This document shows, one piece after another, positions 40,801 to 46,624 of a stretch of DNA of 64,000 nt. Source of the stretch: Apostichopus californicus (Eukaryota > Echinodermata > Holothuroidea > Aspidochirotida > Stichopodidae); assembly GCA_020650975.1 (NCBI GenBank), contig JAIPMN010000338.1:528-64527 (forward strand), in the 5' to 3' direction. Position 1 is the stretch's first letter, and each line of letters starts with the position of its first letter. The position numbers were made by a program, and so were the translations under genes. Under the pieces are notes generated by a model. The model searched no databases. It was not told the origin of the DNA and was given only the letters and a program-made list of their open reading frames with translations.

Positions 40801-43800
40801 GAGCAAATAATAAAGTAAAAAGAAGATTTAACAACAATTGGTCACCTCTTACACCTTGGCAACCGTATTATCTCTCCACCTGACAGGTACTGAAAGGTAC
40901 TGGAAGGATCGAAGGTCAATTGAATAGAGCTCAAATATGTTTTCTTGACTAAGAGATTTCTTATTTTGCACTATGTTTCCGCCAATTACGAGAGCCTTTT
41001 TTATTGATAAACCTTGGCCCAAGTAAATCAATATTTTGAATAATGTCAAGCGCAAGTGGAGACACTATTTTTATTACAGGTCGGTCGACTTCCTATTCAC
41101 CTTCTTCAGATGACCTCATTTTCCAGTAGGTCTATTCCAGTACCTCAGAGCTAGTAGCCACACCAGTTAATAAAAACTGATGAATCCTAGGACATATATA
41201 AGAAACTGTCACCTTTGTATTTAATTTGTAACTTTTCCTCTTTTAATACATTCTAGTTTTACTTTGCAGAAAGTACATTTGATTGTATCTTTCCTAGCAT
41301 ATGTACTGCTACAGAGAACAAATATTCCCCCCCCCCCCTTTTCCAACCCCCAACCCACCTTTAATAACATTTACAAAGGAACTAGATAGGTAATATTTGT
41401 ATTGCTTCCATCATGTTTGCTTTCATAACAATGAGAGTTTACAAAGGCAGCCCACCACCCATGTAAATTGATCACGCTGCAGCTATTAAAGCCACTACAC
41501 ATGTTATTTAAGAACACAGTCTGTATTGTTAAAGCATCATCTGGTGAACAAGTTTACCAAACCTACAAGGCACTAAAAGGGAATAACAAAAGTCTAACCG
41601 TTCAAAAATTAGCATCGCAGAGCAATTAAAAGTGGCACACATTGGTCCAAAATCCCGTCTCATTAGCTCATTCCACTGAGATATAAGAAAGCTGAGATGT
41701 CCCGGCATGATGTCATCAATTATTTTTGCACAATGCGCTCATCCGAATAATGTGAAAGATATATATATTTTTTTATATGATATCTCGGTCGACAAGGACA
41801 CTTGCAGATGGGTCGATATGTTTTGTTAATACGCAAGTTCTGTGTTATTTATTTTAGAATTCTCAGCCTTTTGCCGTCCCTTTTGATCCAAATTTGATTG
41901 CGAAAGATCAAAGAAAGACAAACTTTGAGGTTTTTTTTCCACCAAGTGAAGGCTAACGAATGAGTGGATAACGATTTAAACTAATTTTCGACACTTTGTT
42001 GCCAAGACGGTTTTGCTATCGTATCCTGGGAGGGATTTGCTTTCATATCCGGGACAGTTTTGTTTTCATATAACAGTATTAATCACATTCATTTAAGCTA
42101 CTAGGAAATACTTCAAAACTTTATGACTTGTATGTGACTATTTGAAATGCATTAACTAGTCTAGTCTGGTCGACCTAAGGAACTACATTATCATGGGATC
42201 ATGTTAGTACGGAATAACATTGACAAATTCTTCAAACTTAACTCAATACCTGCTTCAATGCAATCTAAAGTGTAAAAGATTTGGATTTTATACGAACAGC
42301 ACGACCGCCTGACGATCACATTCACTTCAGATCAGGGTTTTCGATCATAGATGATTCATCTGATATGAAAACATTGGTACTAGGTTCATTTTCCAAAATT
42401 TGCTTTGAAAAAGAGAAAACTTTTTGAGGATTGAAACATCGTTGGAGACACATTAAAAGCACATAACTAACAGTTACATTTTTACTTCTATATTTATACG
42501 CTGGAAAACATTGCTTTTCAAACAGCAGCTTACAACCACTGACTTCTTGACAAGCCGTTTTTTCAATACTACTGATCTCACCCTGACCATATTCCTCCAC
42601 CTGTCAGGTGACTCCTCCCTTCCCCGGTATCTATTTTAAAGTTCACATCATTACACATTCAGACTAATCCCACTAATCCTACTAATCCCACAGATAGGTA
42701 ACCCTCTAGACTGAATCTGATGATAGAGAGAAATCACCTCCACTTCTCTGTCATTAATTCTCCCGCTTGACTTAACACTCGGGCCAATTCCTTTCCTTTC
42801 CCCGACCCATCCATGCATGCTGAGAAATCAACTGTACAGTCGCCCTAGGACATGCATAATTTGCCAGTTGTTAGCAGTATAAGCATGTATGAAAGCTTGT
42901 CTAAAAATGCTGTTAAGCTAACAAATAGAAAATACCAGCTTAAACTGATGGTTAAAGGTATAAATGGATGTAAGATATATAAAAAAAAAAAAAAATTAAA
43001 AAAGAGGTTATTTTATGATCTCATAGCACGTATGTAACAAAGCTGAATTGTAAAAGTTCCAGAGGTTATAATAAGTGTACACAGATATTTTCCAACAGTA
43101 CGTTTTACATTTCGATATTTTTCTCTGACTATCTCCACGACTCTTAAACAAACACTGAAAGTTTACCGATGATAATTTCGTTCTTTCAAACTCGTGCAAC
43201 TCGATCCCACCTACAGTAGGACATAAAAACGCGCCCTCCCGTTTCACACAGGATTATGAACCTCACTGCAGAAATATCGGTTTTTGGAAAATTGTATGGC
43301 AACTTGAAGCATGCTCAAGTCTGGCAACCATACGGACGTTCTTTTTCGATCTCCCGATGCACGTAACCTGTTGTTTACCAGGAGAAAGCAAATGCTCTCG
43401 GTGGTCCAAGCATGGTTACAAATGATGCAAACAGAAACAAAATGAAGTAAGAGATAGATACTGTAAAATGAAACAAAAAATTGAAAGAATGGGACAGATA
43501 ACTACATGATGCAAACTACACTTGTGGTACTTGGTACAAATGAATACAACAAGACAAGTGCAATGAAAACACAGCAAGGTTTATGTGAAAGAATATCATA
43601 TCAAAATCTTGAAGACCCCCGGCCCCCTCCCTCGCCCCCCCCTCTACGGATGGAGTAATTGTTCTCCAAGCTACATTTCTATGGAGTGGACATCTTTCAA
43701 AAAGCTGAAAATTTAAATCTTTTGGAGTCATCAATTTTTTGGGTCCCTTGAAAAACGGTTTTTATATATATTTTTTTTGACCATTCTCTCCACTTTGAAA

Positions 43801-45454
43801 CATGCAGGCTGATGGGTCGACAATTAAATGCAAGTCAGGGAATCGGGGAGATGCAACAAGGGTCACCATGCTGTCATTTTCAAAAAAGGTTGAGAAAATA
43901 GGTGTGTCGTTTGTCATGCGGCCAAAATTTGAAGAAAAAAATTTCAAAATACAAATCCAAGGCCCAACACCTGACATGGATATATAGATATATATTTTTT
44001 GGCTTTGATATATATGATATTTCTAGGTCTTTGCACCCAATGTTTCTTTTTTAAATGCTTTCATGTGCATCCGAGCACCATGTACCACAAAGATTGTTTA
44101 GAAGTTAACGGTGCTCCAGCTAGAGTTAGGTTTTTGAAACTAGCAAATTGATACAGCGAGAGAAGCGTCATCTTGTTAAAGGAGAAACCAGAAATAGGAC
44201 AGGGATGAAAAAGTCATGCTGAAAGACGTGTCAAGCTTGACGCTCTTTCGAGCAAGAGAAACTGCAAACCCTATTACTGTCAGAGCAGTACAAGGCACTT
44301 ACTTCATTCTTCTTCAACTGTCATCCTGGTTTGTTTTTTTTGTGTGTGTGTGTGTGTGCACTTGTTTTGCATGCTTACCGAGGACTTGAACAAAAGAATT
44401 CCAGGTCCTCGAATGTGATTTCTAAAGAATCACCCCGTCCTCGATATAATTCTATTGTTATGGGGTATTGTTAGGGTTAGGGTACGTGGATTCGAACAAT
44501 GGAAAAAATTATGGGGTCCTCGGTCTGTAAAACACACCTGTTTATGTGTGTGTGCTTTTCTTTATTCTTTTTTGGCATGTGTGTGTTCTTGTATTTTTAT
44601 TTTTTTTATAGATCTGACAGACACTACCTTGTCGTCGTGAATAACTGAGACAAATTATAATCACGCATCATTTTTAATCAGCCAACGAGTGGTCAACTAA
44701 TAAAAACCACGCGGAAAATCTATTTTGTAGCTATTCCGTATATATTTCCACCGATTTGTTTGCTAATTTGACCTGTCACTTTTATGAATTTTTAGGAAAT
44801 CTGAATTTGAAAGAAGAATATCACTGAGATGGAAAAAAAACCTCCTCACAGAAGAGAAACCCCCCTCACAATAGATAAACCACCTCACAGAAGACAAACC
44901 CCCTCACAGCAGAAAAAAAAATATGATAATAAAAGACAGGGCATACATAAAATGATGAAAAAATATATATATATATATATGAGCTAGGAGGATGATTCAT
45001 CAGTATGCCAAGAGAAAGAGATAAAAATTTGGTCAGTTTTCTTCACCCTAAACACAGGTCTTCTTGTGAGGATTTTGGAGTCTTTCAAAGAACTGAACAA
45101 TGATTTGATCTACACAGGACAAGGCTCTGATATAGTGGTCTATGTAAAAGTGAAAACGTTACTATATGTAAAAGCGATAGATGACAGGTGAAGACAATGA
45201 AGATTGTTAGAGGATGAGGATTAGGAGCAAGCTACAAGTTCAAGCACCCCAAATGACACGACACCAACTGGATGCTAGATGGAGCACCGCTTCACTACCT
45301 TCAGAGTTAACTGTCCCATCCTCAGCATCAACCTCCAGCTTCTGACCTTTTTGACCCTTGATGTCGAGAAGCAACGAGAAGATCTGACCGGTCTGGGAGT
45401 TTAACCCCACTGCTGTCGCCACCATCTTGCCACTGCCTTCCAAGACGTGGGTAC
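7712..45454 (-). CDS. PMCA: Plasma-membrane Ca2+-transporting P-type ATPase (PMCA), spliced gene, 5' part outside window
   Basis: A P2B-type calcium pump that exports cytosolic Ca2+ across the plasma membrane at the cost of ATP and is activated by calmodulin binding to its C-terminal tail. Thirteen exons, listed separately, join with consistent phases into 901 residues plus the end of one split codon (numbering here starts at the Thr of GTHV). Landmarks: Glu159 in PEGLP of M4, phosphorylated Asp201 in DKTGT, Lys327 in KGASE, Asp522 in TGDGTND, Asn616 and Asp620 in M6, calmodulin anchors Trp831 and Phe848, and a C-terminal ETTL. Human PMCAs are about 1,200 residues and have about 260 before GTHV, so the N-terminus, M1-M2 and the first part of the actuator domain are missing from this window. 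All introns are GT-AG. The family assignment is certain; the vertebrate paralogue number (ATP2B1-4) cannot be assigned and probably does not apply. Confidence 0.97.
8563..8602. repeat. Tandem TGACC half-sites
   Basis: TGACC occurs at 8563, 8568, 8573, 8578 and 8588, followed by AGGTCA at 8597. The first four copies abut in a 5 bp period. TGACC/AGGTCA is the half-site of many nuclear receptors, but a 5 bp tandem repeat is equally well explained as a simple-sequence expansion. Confidence 0.6.
9413..10095. repeat. Tandem array, roughly 95-115 bp unit, about seven copies
   Basis: Each unit contains AAGACTTAACACTCAGTCCATT, then ATAACTGACATCACACACTA, then CTATGAGACACATCATGATGTC. Unit lengths vary because some copies carry GGACATCTCAAATT and others a shorter version. 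Two adjacent copies around 9620-9815 are nearly identical, a sign of recent duplication. Confidence 0.92.
11817..12068. mobile_element. Short non-autonomous DNA transposon (MITE) with TTAA target duplication
   Basis: A 244 bp element (11821-12064) with inverted ends: AGGTATGCTGTATTGGCCC on the left against AGGTAGTCAGTATTGGCCC read from the right end on the other strand. The match extends through the AAAT that follows. TTAA flanks both sides (11817-11820 and 12065-12068). TTAA targets are typical of piggyBac and Kolobok transposases. There is no coding capacity, so it would depend on a transposase elsewhere. The superfamily is inferred from the target site only. Confidence 0.85.
12776..13317. 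mobile_element. Probable non-autonomous DNA transposon with long imperfect inverted ends and a tandem-repeat core
   Basis: Left end GGCTCAGTTTATATTA then ATCAGACCCTTGCGA; right end read on the minus strand GGCTATGTTTACATTA then ATCAGACCCCGCGA. A second inner pair also matches (GATCAGACCCTGGCCTCGG against TATCAGACCCTGCCCTCGC), so the imperfect arms run to about 100 bp. The core is a four-copy 54 bp tandem repeat. No clear target duplication was found, so superfamily and exact ends are uncertain. Confidence 0.65.
12881..13096. repeat. 54 bp tandem repeat, four copies, inside the inverted-repeat element
   Basis: Copies start AAGGTAAAAACAGCTCAG at 12881, 12935, 12989 and 13043, exactly 54 bp apart. 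Each contains nested inverted segments, GGTAA with TTACC outside and AGGGT with ACCCT inside, so each could form a small hairpin. Confidence 0.92.
14532..14565. repeat. Perfect 10 bp inverted repeat with AT-rich loop
   Basis: CTGATCATCA at 14532-14541 pairs with TGATGATCAG at 14556-14565 across a 14-base loop of mostly AT. It lies in AT-rich intron DNA; no role is evident. Confidence 0.6.
17161..17925. repeat. Minisatellite, 122-127 bp higher-order unit, six copies, with hairpin arms
   Basis: CCTCTGCTAT recurs at 17161, 17284, 17411, 17533, 17658, 17785 and 17908. Each unit is two related half-units of about 62 bp. One has TAGCCCA, a short spacer, then TGGGCTA. The other has AACCCAC with GTGGG in the same places. 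The arms would pair to give a chain of hairpins in single-stranded form. Confidence 0.93.
17926..23907. other. Remainder of the 16 kb intron, no gene seen
   Basis: AT-rich DNA with C-rich tracts at 18652-18698 and 20012-20038, G-rich tracts near 21290-21330, 21920-21955 and 22760-22770, and (TA)n near 20648-20660. Open frames such as 20694-21053 and 21239-21559 on the plus strand are under 120 codons and show no domain I recognise. Confidence 0.55.
23908..24195 (-). CDS. PMCA: PMCA exon l: end of M9, M10, first half of calmodulin-binding domain
   Basis: Ninety-six codons in phase 0. It begins [20 protein letters not shown] after an aatcacag acceptor, then M10 ([21 protein letters not shown]), a cytosolic linker with an acidic patch ([15 protein letters not shown]), and the first part of the calmodulin-binding helix, [14 protein letters not shown]. 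Human PMCA has QILWFRGLNRIQTQ here. It stops at Gln841 with a gttagt donor. In vertebrate ATP2B genes this border is splice site C, where alternative exons change the tail. Confidence 0.97.
24196..24988 (-). other. PMCA: PMCA intron between exons k and l
   Basis: A 793 bp GT-AG intron. It contains a G-run at 24211-24220 and a perfect 14 bp palindrome, GTCTGTTAACAGAC, at 24251-24264. Nothing else stands out. Confidence 0.85.
24989..25200 (-). CDS. PMCA: PMCA exon k: M7-M8 loop, M8 and M9
   Basis: After a ctcctcacag acceptor the exon completes Gly675. It encodes a short extracellular loop ([19 protein letters not shown]), M8 ([20 protein letters not shown]), the conserved [14 protein letters not shown] loop, and most of M9 ([12 protein letters not shown]). 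It has seventy complete codons with a CAG|gtaagc donor. The extracellular loop is acidic and somewhat different in length from vertebrate PMCAs; the membrane parts align without gaps. Confidence 0.97.
25201..26050 (-). other. PMCA: PMCA intron between exons j and k
   Basis: An 850 bp GT-AG intron with purine-rich tracts at 25285-25320 and an A13 run near 25388. No other gene content seen. Confidence 0.85.
26051..26264 (-). CDS. PMCA: PMCA exon j: M6 with Ca2+ ligands, and M7
   Basis: Starts [17 protein letters not shown] after a gaccaacag acceptor. Asn616 and Asp620 of this M6 segment match the Ca2+-coordinating Asn and Asp of the single transport site in [24 protein letters not shown] follows, the conserved cytosolic loop between M6 and M7. 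M7 is [15 protein letters not shown]. The donor AAAG|gtaagc leaves one base of a Gly codon, with 71 complete codons before it. Confidence 0.97.
26265..26726 (-). other. PMCA: PMCA intron between exons i and j
   Basis: A 462 bp GT-AG intron with G-rich stretches at 26280-26300 and 26570-26665. No embedded gene seen. Confidence 0.85.
26727..26918 (-). CDS. PMCA: PMCA exon i: stalk and M5
   Basis: Opens [20 protein letters not shown] after a gatgacag acceptor; this block is almost invariant in P-type ATPases. It continues through the stalk ([20 protein letters not shown]) into M5 ([16 protein letters not shown]). It ends LVS at a CAGT|gtaagt donor. Sixty-four codons, phase 0 at both ends. The exon sits between two short introns (462 bp and 910 bp), the upstream one carrying a (GGGT)n tract. 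Confidence 0.97.
26919..27828 (-). other. PMCA: PMCA intron between exons h and i
   Basis: A 910 bp GT-AG intron. It holds a (GGGT)n tract at 26988-27013 that could form a G-quadruplex on the plus strand, and paired A-rich stretches at 27575-27615 that repeat the phrase ATAGGCCAAAAAA. No gene seen. Confidence 0.85.
26988..27013 (+). repeat. (GGGT)n microsatellite, potential G-quadruplex
   Basis: Six consecutive GGGT units on the plus strand. They satisfy the usual four-tract G-quadruplex rule with single-base loops. On the transcribed PMCA pre-mRNA this would be C-rich, so any structure would form in the template DNA strand. Confidence 0.85.
27829..28023 (-). CDS. PMCA: PMCA exon h: P-domain hinge with TGDGTND
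   Basis: Sixty-five codons in phase 0 between a gacctcacag acceptor and an ATG|gtcaga donor. It begins [21 protein letters not shown], includes [11 protein letters not shown], and ends with the hinge signature [20 protein letters not shown]. Asp522 and Asp526 of this motif coordinate Mg2+ and close the P-domain in P-type pumps. Vertebrate PMCAs as recalled read TGDGTNDGP; the alanine here is also used by SERCA and plant autoinhibited Ca2+-ATPases, so it is tolerated by the fold. Confidence 0.97.
28024..28498 (-). other. PMCA: PMCA intron between exons g and h
   Basis: A 475 bp GT-AG intron with C-rich tracts near 28350-28375. No gene content seen. Confidence 0.85.
28499..28678 (-). CDS. PMCA: PMCA exon g: P-domain with MVTGDN
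   Basis: Encodes [35 protein letters not shown], then [21 protein letters not shown]. The TGDN motif is the P-domain loop that contacts the phosphate and magnesium in P-type ATPases. The exon is exactly 60 codons in phase 0. Its acceptor (atcaaag) has a short, A-rich final stretch, but a T-run lies just upstream, and its donor is AGA|gtgagt. The exon gives PPSI where vertebrate PMCAs have PEAI. Confidence 0.96.
28679..29470 (-). other. PMCA: PMCA intron between exons f and g
   Basis: A 792 bp GT-AG intron. It includes an unassigned 82-codon minus-strand frame (28943-29191) with no recognised family and an (AC)n-like stretch at 29203-29222. Confidence 0.85.
29471..29705 (-). CDS. PMCA: PMCA exon f: distal nucleotide-binding domain ([20 protein letters not shown])
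   Basis: The acceptor is aaaacccag. The first base completes Lys336, then the exon reads [20 protein letters not shown], then the conserved [18 protein letters not shown], and finally [13 protein letters not shown], which links the nucleotide-binding domain back to the phosphorylation domain. It has seventy-eight complete codons, and the donor GAG|gtacga falls between RPE and VPP. The GLRT and DPVRPEV motifs are strongly diagnostic of P2B pumps. The insert between YRD and WEEEN is one to two residues longer than in human PMCA1. Confidence 0.97.
29706..30356 (-). other. PMCA: PMCA intron between exons e and f
   Basis: A 651 bp GT-AG intron, with GGGTGGGTGG near 30250-30260. Nothing else recognised. 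Confidence 0.85.
30357..30598 (-). CDS. PMCA: PMCA exon e: nucleotide-binding domain with KGASE
   Basis: Starts [21 protein letters not shown] after a ctcacctag acceptor. It holds the nucleotide-binding fold: NKTEC, the [14 protein letters not shown] block, and [12 protein letters not shown], in which Lys327 corresponds to the ATP-site lysine that fluorescein isothiocyanate labels in this family. It has eighty complete codons plus two bases that pair with the first base of the next exon to make a second Lys. The donor is gtgagt. The match to PMCA is continuous across the exon with no indel that breaks the frame. Confidence 0.97.
30599..33205 (-). other. PMCA: PMCA intron between exons d and e
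   Basis: A 2.6 kb GT-AG intron. It contains a G-rich tract at 30780-30820, a long (GGA)n array at 32191-32322 and a C-run at 33140-33156 close to exon d's donor. No coding content seen. Confidence 0.85.
32191..32322 (+). repeat. (GGA)n / polypurine microsatellite
   Basis: About 130 bases of uninterrupted purine on the plus strand, first GGGGGA-like, then pure (GGA)n from about 32247. Translated in frame it would give poly-Gly, poly-Glu or poly-Arg, which explains the long low-complexity frames here. The PMCA transcript would carry the pyrimidine complement. Confidence 0.95.
33206..33448 (-). CDS. PMCA: PMCA exon d: phosphorylation domain with DKTGT
   Basis: The exon begins [21 protein letters not shown] after a tttttaacag acceptor and contains the P-type ATPase phosphorylation motif [17 protein letters not shown]. 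The aspartate that forms the acyl-phosphate is Asp201, with its codon at 33370-33368. The C-terminal part ([37 protein letters not shown]) begins the nucleotide-binding domain and diverges from human PMCA, as this stretch usually does. It has 81 whole codons in phase 0 at both ends, with a gtgagt donor. The upstream intron is 2.4 kb and the downstream one 2.6 kb. Confidence 0.97.
33449..35837 (-). other. PMCA: PMCA intron between exons c and d
   Basis: A 2.4 kb GT-AG intron with an (ATT)n microsatellite at 34373-34420, a perfect 14 bp inverted repeat at 34649-34687, a C-rich tract at 35711-35737, and an exon-like open segment at 35169-35325. Confidence 0.85.
34649..34687. repeat. Perfect 14 bp inverted repeat (stem-loop)
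   Basis: ACCATGGAAGCATT at 34649-34662 pairs perfectly with AATGCTTCCATGGT at 34674-34687 across an 11-base loop. It is more GC-balanced than its surroundings. It could be a foldback remnant; no precursor-sized hairpin extends beyond it. Confidence 0.75.
35838..36040 (-). CDS. PMCA: PMCA exon c: M3, extracellular loop and M4 with PEGLP
   Basis: The exon starts after a pyrimidine-rich tcctccccag acceptor and completes the split Gly codon. It encodes the rest of M3 ([17 protein letters not shown]), a short charged extracellular loop (residues about 125-142), and M4 ([20 protein letters not shown]). In P2 calcium pumps the Glu of PEGLP, Glu159 here, is a Ca2+ ligand and the proline breaks the helix. 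It ends exactly at SLAYSVK before a gtcagt donor, with 67 complete codons in phase 0 at the 3' side. The loop between M3 and M4 is shorter and more charged than in human PMCA1. Confidence 0.96.
36041..38012 (-). other. PMCA: PMCA intron between exons b and c
   Basis: A 2.0 kb GT-AG intron of ordinary composition. No repeat array or gene was recognised. Confidence 0.8.
38013..38177 (-). CDS. PMCA: PMCA exon b: variable linker and start of M3
   Basis: After a gactttag acceptor the exon completes an Asp codon with the previous exon. It then encodes a low-conservation linker rich in Pro, Thr and acidic residues, and the highly conserved block [18 protein letters not shown] that leads into M3. 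Human PMCA1 has [18 protein letters not shown] at the same place. The donor is GCAG|gtaagg, leaving one base of a Gly codon. There are 54 complete codons. The first half has little sequence constraint, as in other family members. It is separated from exon a by a 7.1 kb intron, which is where an alternative site A exon would lie; none was recognised. Confidence 0.95.
39660..40265. repeat. Interrupted inverted repeat, possible foldback element
   Basis: ATGGAAAGCCATATGGGACAAAC (39720-39742) is matched on the other strand by 40156-40178 with two or three mismatches. Further in, TTAATTCGAATATATACGTG near 39788 is matched by an inverted copy near 40062-40087. The arms are imperfect and separated by about 250 bp of AT-rich DNA with several ACGTGTATAT-like motifs. 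No target duplication was identified. Confidence 0.5.
44839..44921. repeat. Short tandem repeat, about 22-24 bp unit, four copies
   Basis: Four imperfect copies of AAACC(C)CCTCACAGAAGACA. Seen directly; no role suggested. Confidence 0.8.
45299..45454 (-). CDS. PMCA: PMCA exon a: end of actuator domain ([11 protein letters not shown]) and start of the M3 linker
   Basis: This is the first exon visible in the window. It follows a cttcccgcag acceptor and opens with the last two bases of the Gly codon of GTHV. It encodes the family signature [16 protein letters not shown] followed by [11 protein letters not shown], which in PMCA is the final strand of the actuator domain. A lysine- and acid-rich linker follows ([14 protein letters not shown]). 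It ends at NSE plus one base before a gtagtg donor, giving 51 complete codons. The linker between actuator domain and M3 is where vertebrate PMCAs have the acidic-phospholipid site and splice site A. Reading on past the donor gives only a short open tail, so the donor is preferred. Confidence 0.95.
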
Positions 45455-45536
45455 CTGCGGGAAGGAGATAAAAAGAGAGACCAATTCATACTACTGAATG
45501 TAGAATACAAACAAGATTGTTTATCTTTAGGGAGAG

Positions 45537-45945
45537 TATAATCCCACTGTTGATACAGGGAGTGGGATGTTAAAGAAGAATAATAGAAGAAATTTCGAAA
45601 TTAATGCACCAAAGTATAGTTGTAAGCAGTTGCACCAAATTAAGTAGTATAATCCCACTGCTGACACAAGCATGTTTTTTAGAAAGTAATAAGACATTAA
45701 GAGTTGGATACAATTATAAAGAACAACAAATTTGTAGCGTGGAAGTTGTAATCCCACTGCTGATACAAAGGATGCTAGAACAACACAATTTACTGAAAGA
45801 CTTGACAATGAATGTCAATAATGACAAGATAGTTATATTCTTGGGATGTTCAATCCCACTACTGATACAATGGATACTACAACATCACAATTTACTGAAA
45901 GACTTGGCAATGAATGTCAATAATGACAAGGTTCTTCAAGGTTTT
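45537..45945. repeat. Degenerate tandem array, about 100-110 bp period, four copies, just upstream of exon a
   Basis: AATCCCACTG.TGATACAA recurs at about 45540, 45651, 45751 and 45849. The last two copies also share a long downstream block (ACAATTTACTGAAAGACTTG, then AATGAATGTCAATAATGACAAG). The array begins about 85 bp upstream of the exon a acceptor. Confidence 0.88.
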
Positions 45946-46529
45946 TCTGAAGCTCTGGTTGGCTGGCATAATCTAGAACATGGTTGAAAGCCACTCCTAA
46001 AATATTGTCTCTCACTATTGTTCATCTGTTAAGCAATCTAACACGAGACTTTGTTTTCTAATTTTGAGATAAAATGAAACATATACTTTTTACTATCTAT
46101 ATGATCTAACAACTTGAGTAAATAAAGACAACGACAACATCCAAAGTCAAACCCAAACTTCTTTTTTTTTCACGCTGCTATTGGCATTTATCAATAATAC
46201 GTATACTTAGCATCATACAGACCATAAAAGTATACTCGAAATGTGAAAGACAATGTTCCCGCATAAAATTCAATATTCCAGTTTTAAGCTGCAGTTCTTG
46301 ACTGCCTTTTGGGAAATTCACGACGAGTGAACCATCCCACGATAGATTTATTGTCATTCATAGAGTGAATGATTATAAAGAAGTGCATTGTGGGAGAATA
46401 GGTTATGTCCTCTGCATAAACTTTCCTAAAACACTGGGGGAAGGGATGGGGGAGGGGGGGGGGAGAGGAAAACAGGGAAGTATAAAAGATGTAGTAAATC
46501 TGGCTGCCTCTTCATTAAATGCATATTGC

Positions 46530-46624
46530 CCTGCAATAGAACCCTTAAAAAGCGCCTTGAGCAGTGACTTTTGTCTACTGATTTGGCGCTATATAAGTCT
46601 CATTTATTATTATTATTATTATTA
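46530..46624 (+). mobile_element. SINE 3' tail fragment ending in (ATT)n
   Basis: AAAAAGCGCCTTGAGCAGTG leads to GATTTGGCGCTATATAAGT and then (ATT)n. The phrase GGCGCTATATAA followed by (ATT)n is a widespread 3' end of SINEs in aquatic invertebrates and lower vertebrates, as recalled. No tRNA-like head was seen upstream, so this copy is 5'-truncated. Confidence 0.7.

Larger units (their letters stand above)
38178..45298 (-). other. PMCA: 7.1 kb PMCA intron between exons a and b (site A region)
   Basis: A GT-AG intron holding an inverted-repeat structure (39660-40265), a C-run at 41330-41340, a threefold short repeat at 42000-42070, TG and TA microsatellites at 44341-44358 and 44962-44980, and a four-copy short repeat at 44839-44921. 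No site A alternative exon was recognised. Confidence 0.8.

Noticed and set aside
42322-42600. 92-codon minus-strand frame as an alternative PMCA exon
   Set aside because: No similarity to PMCA or any family I know, and no convincing splice borders.
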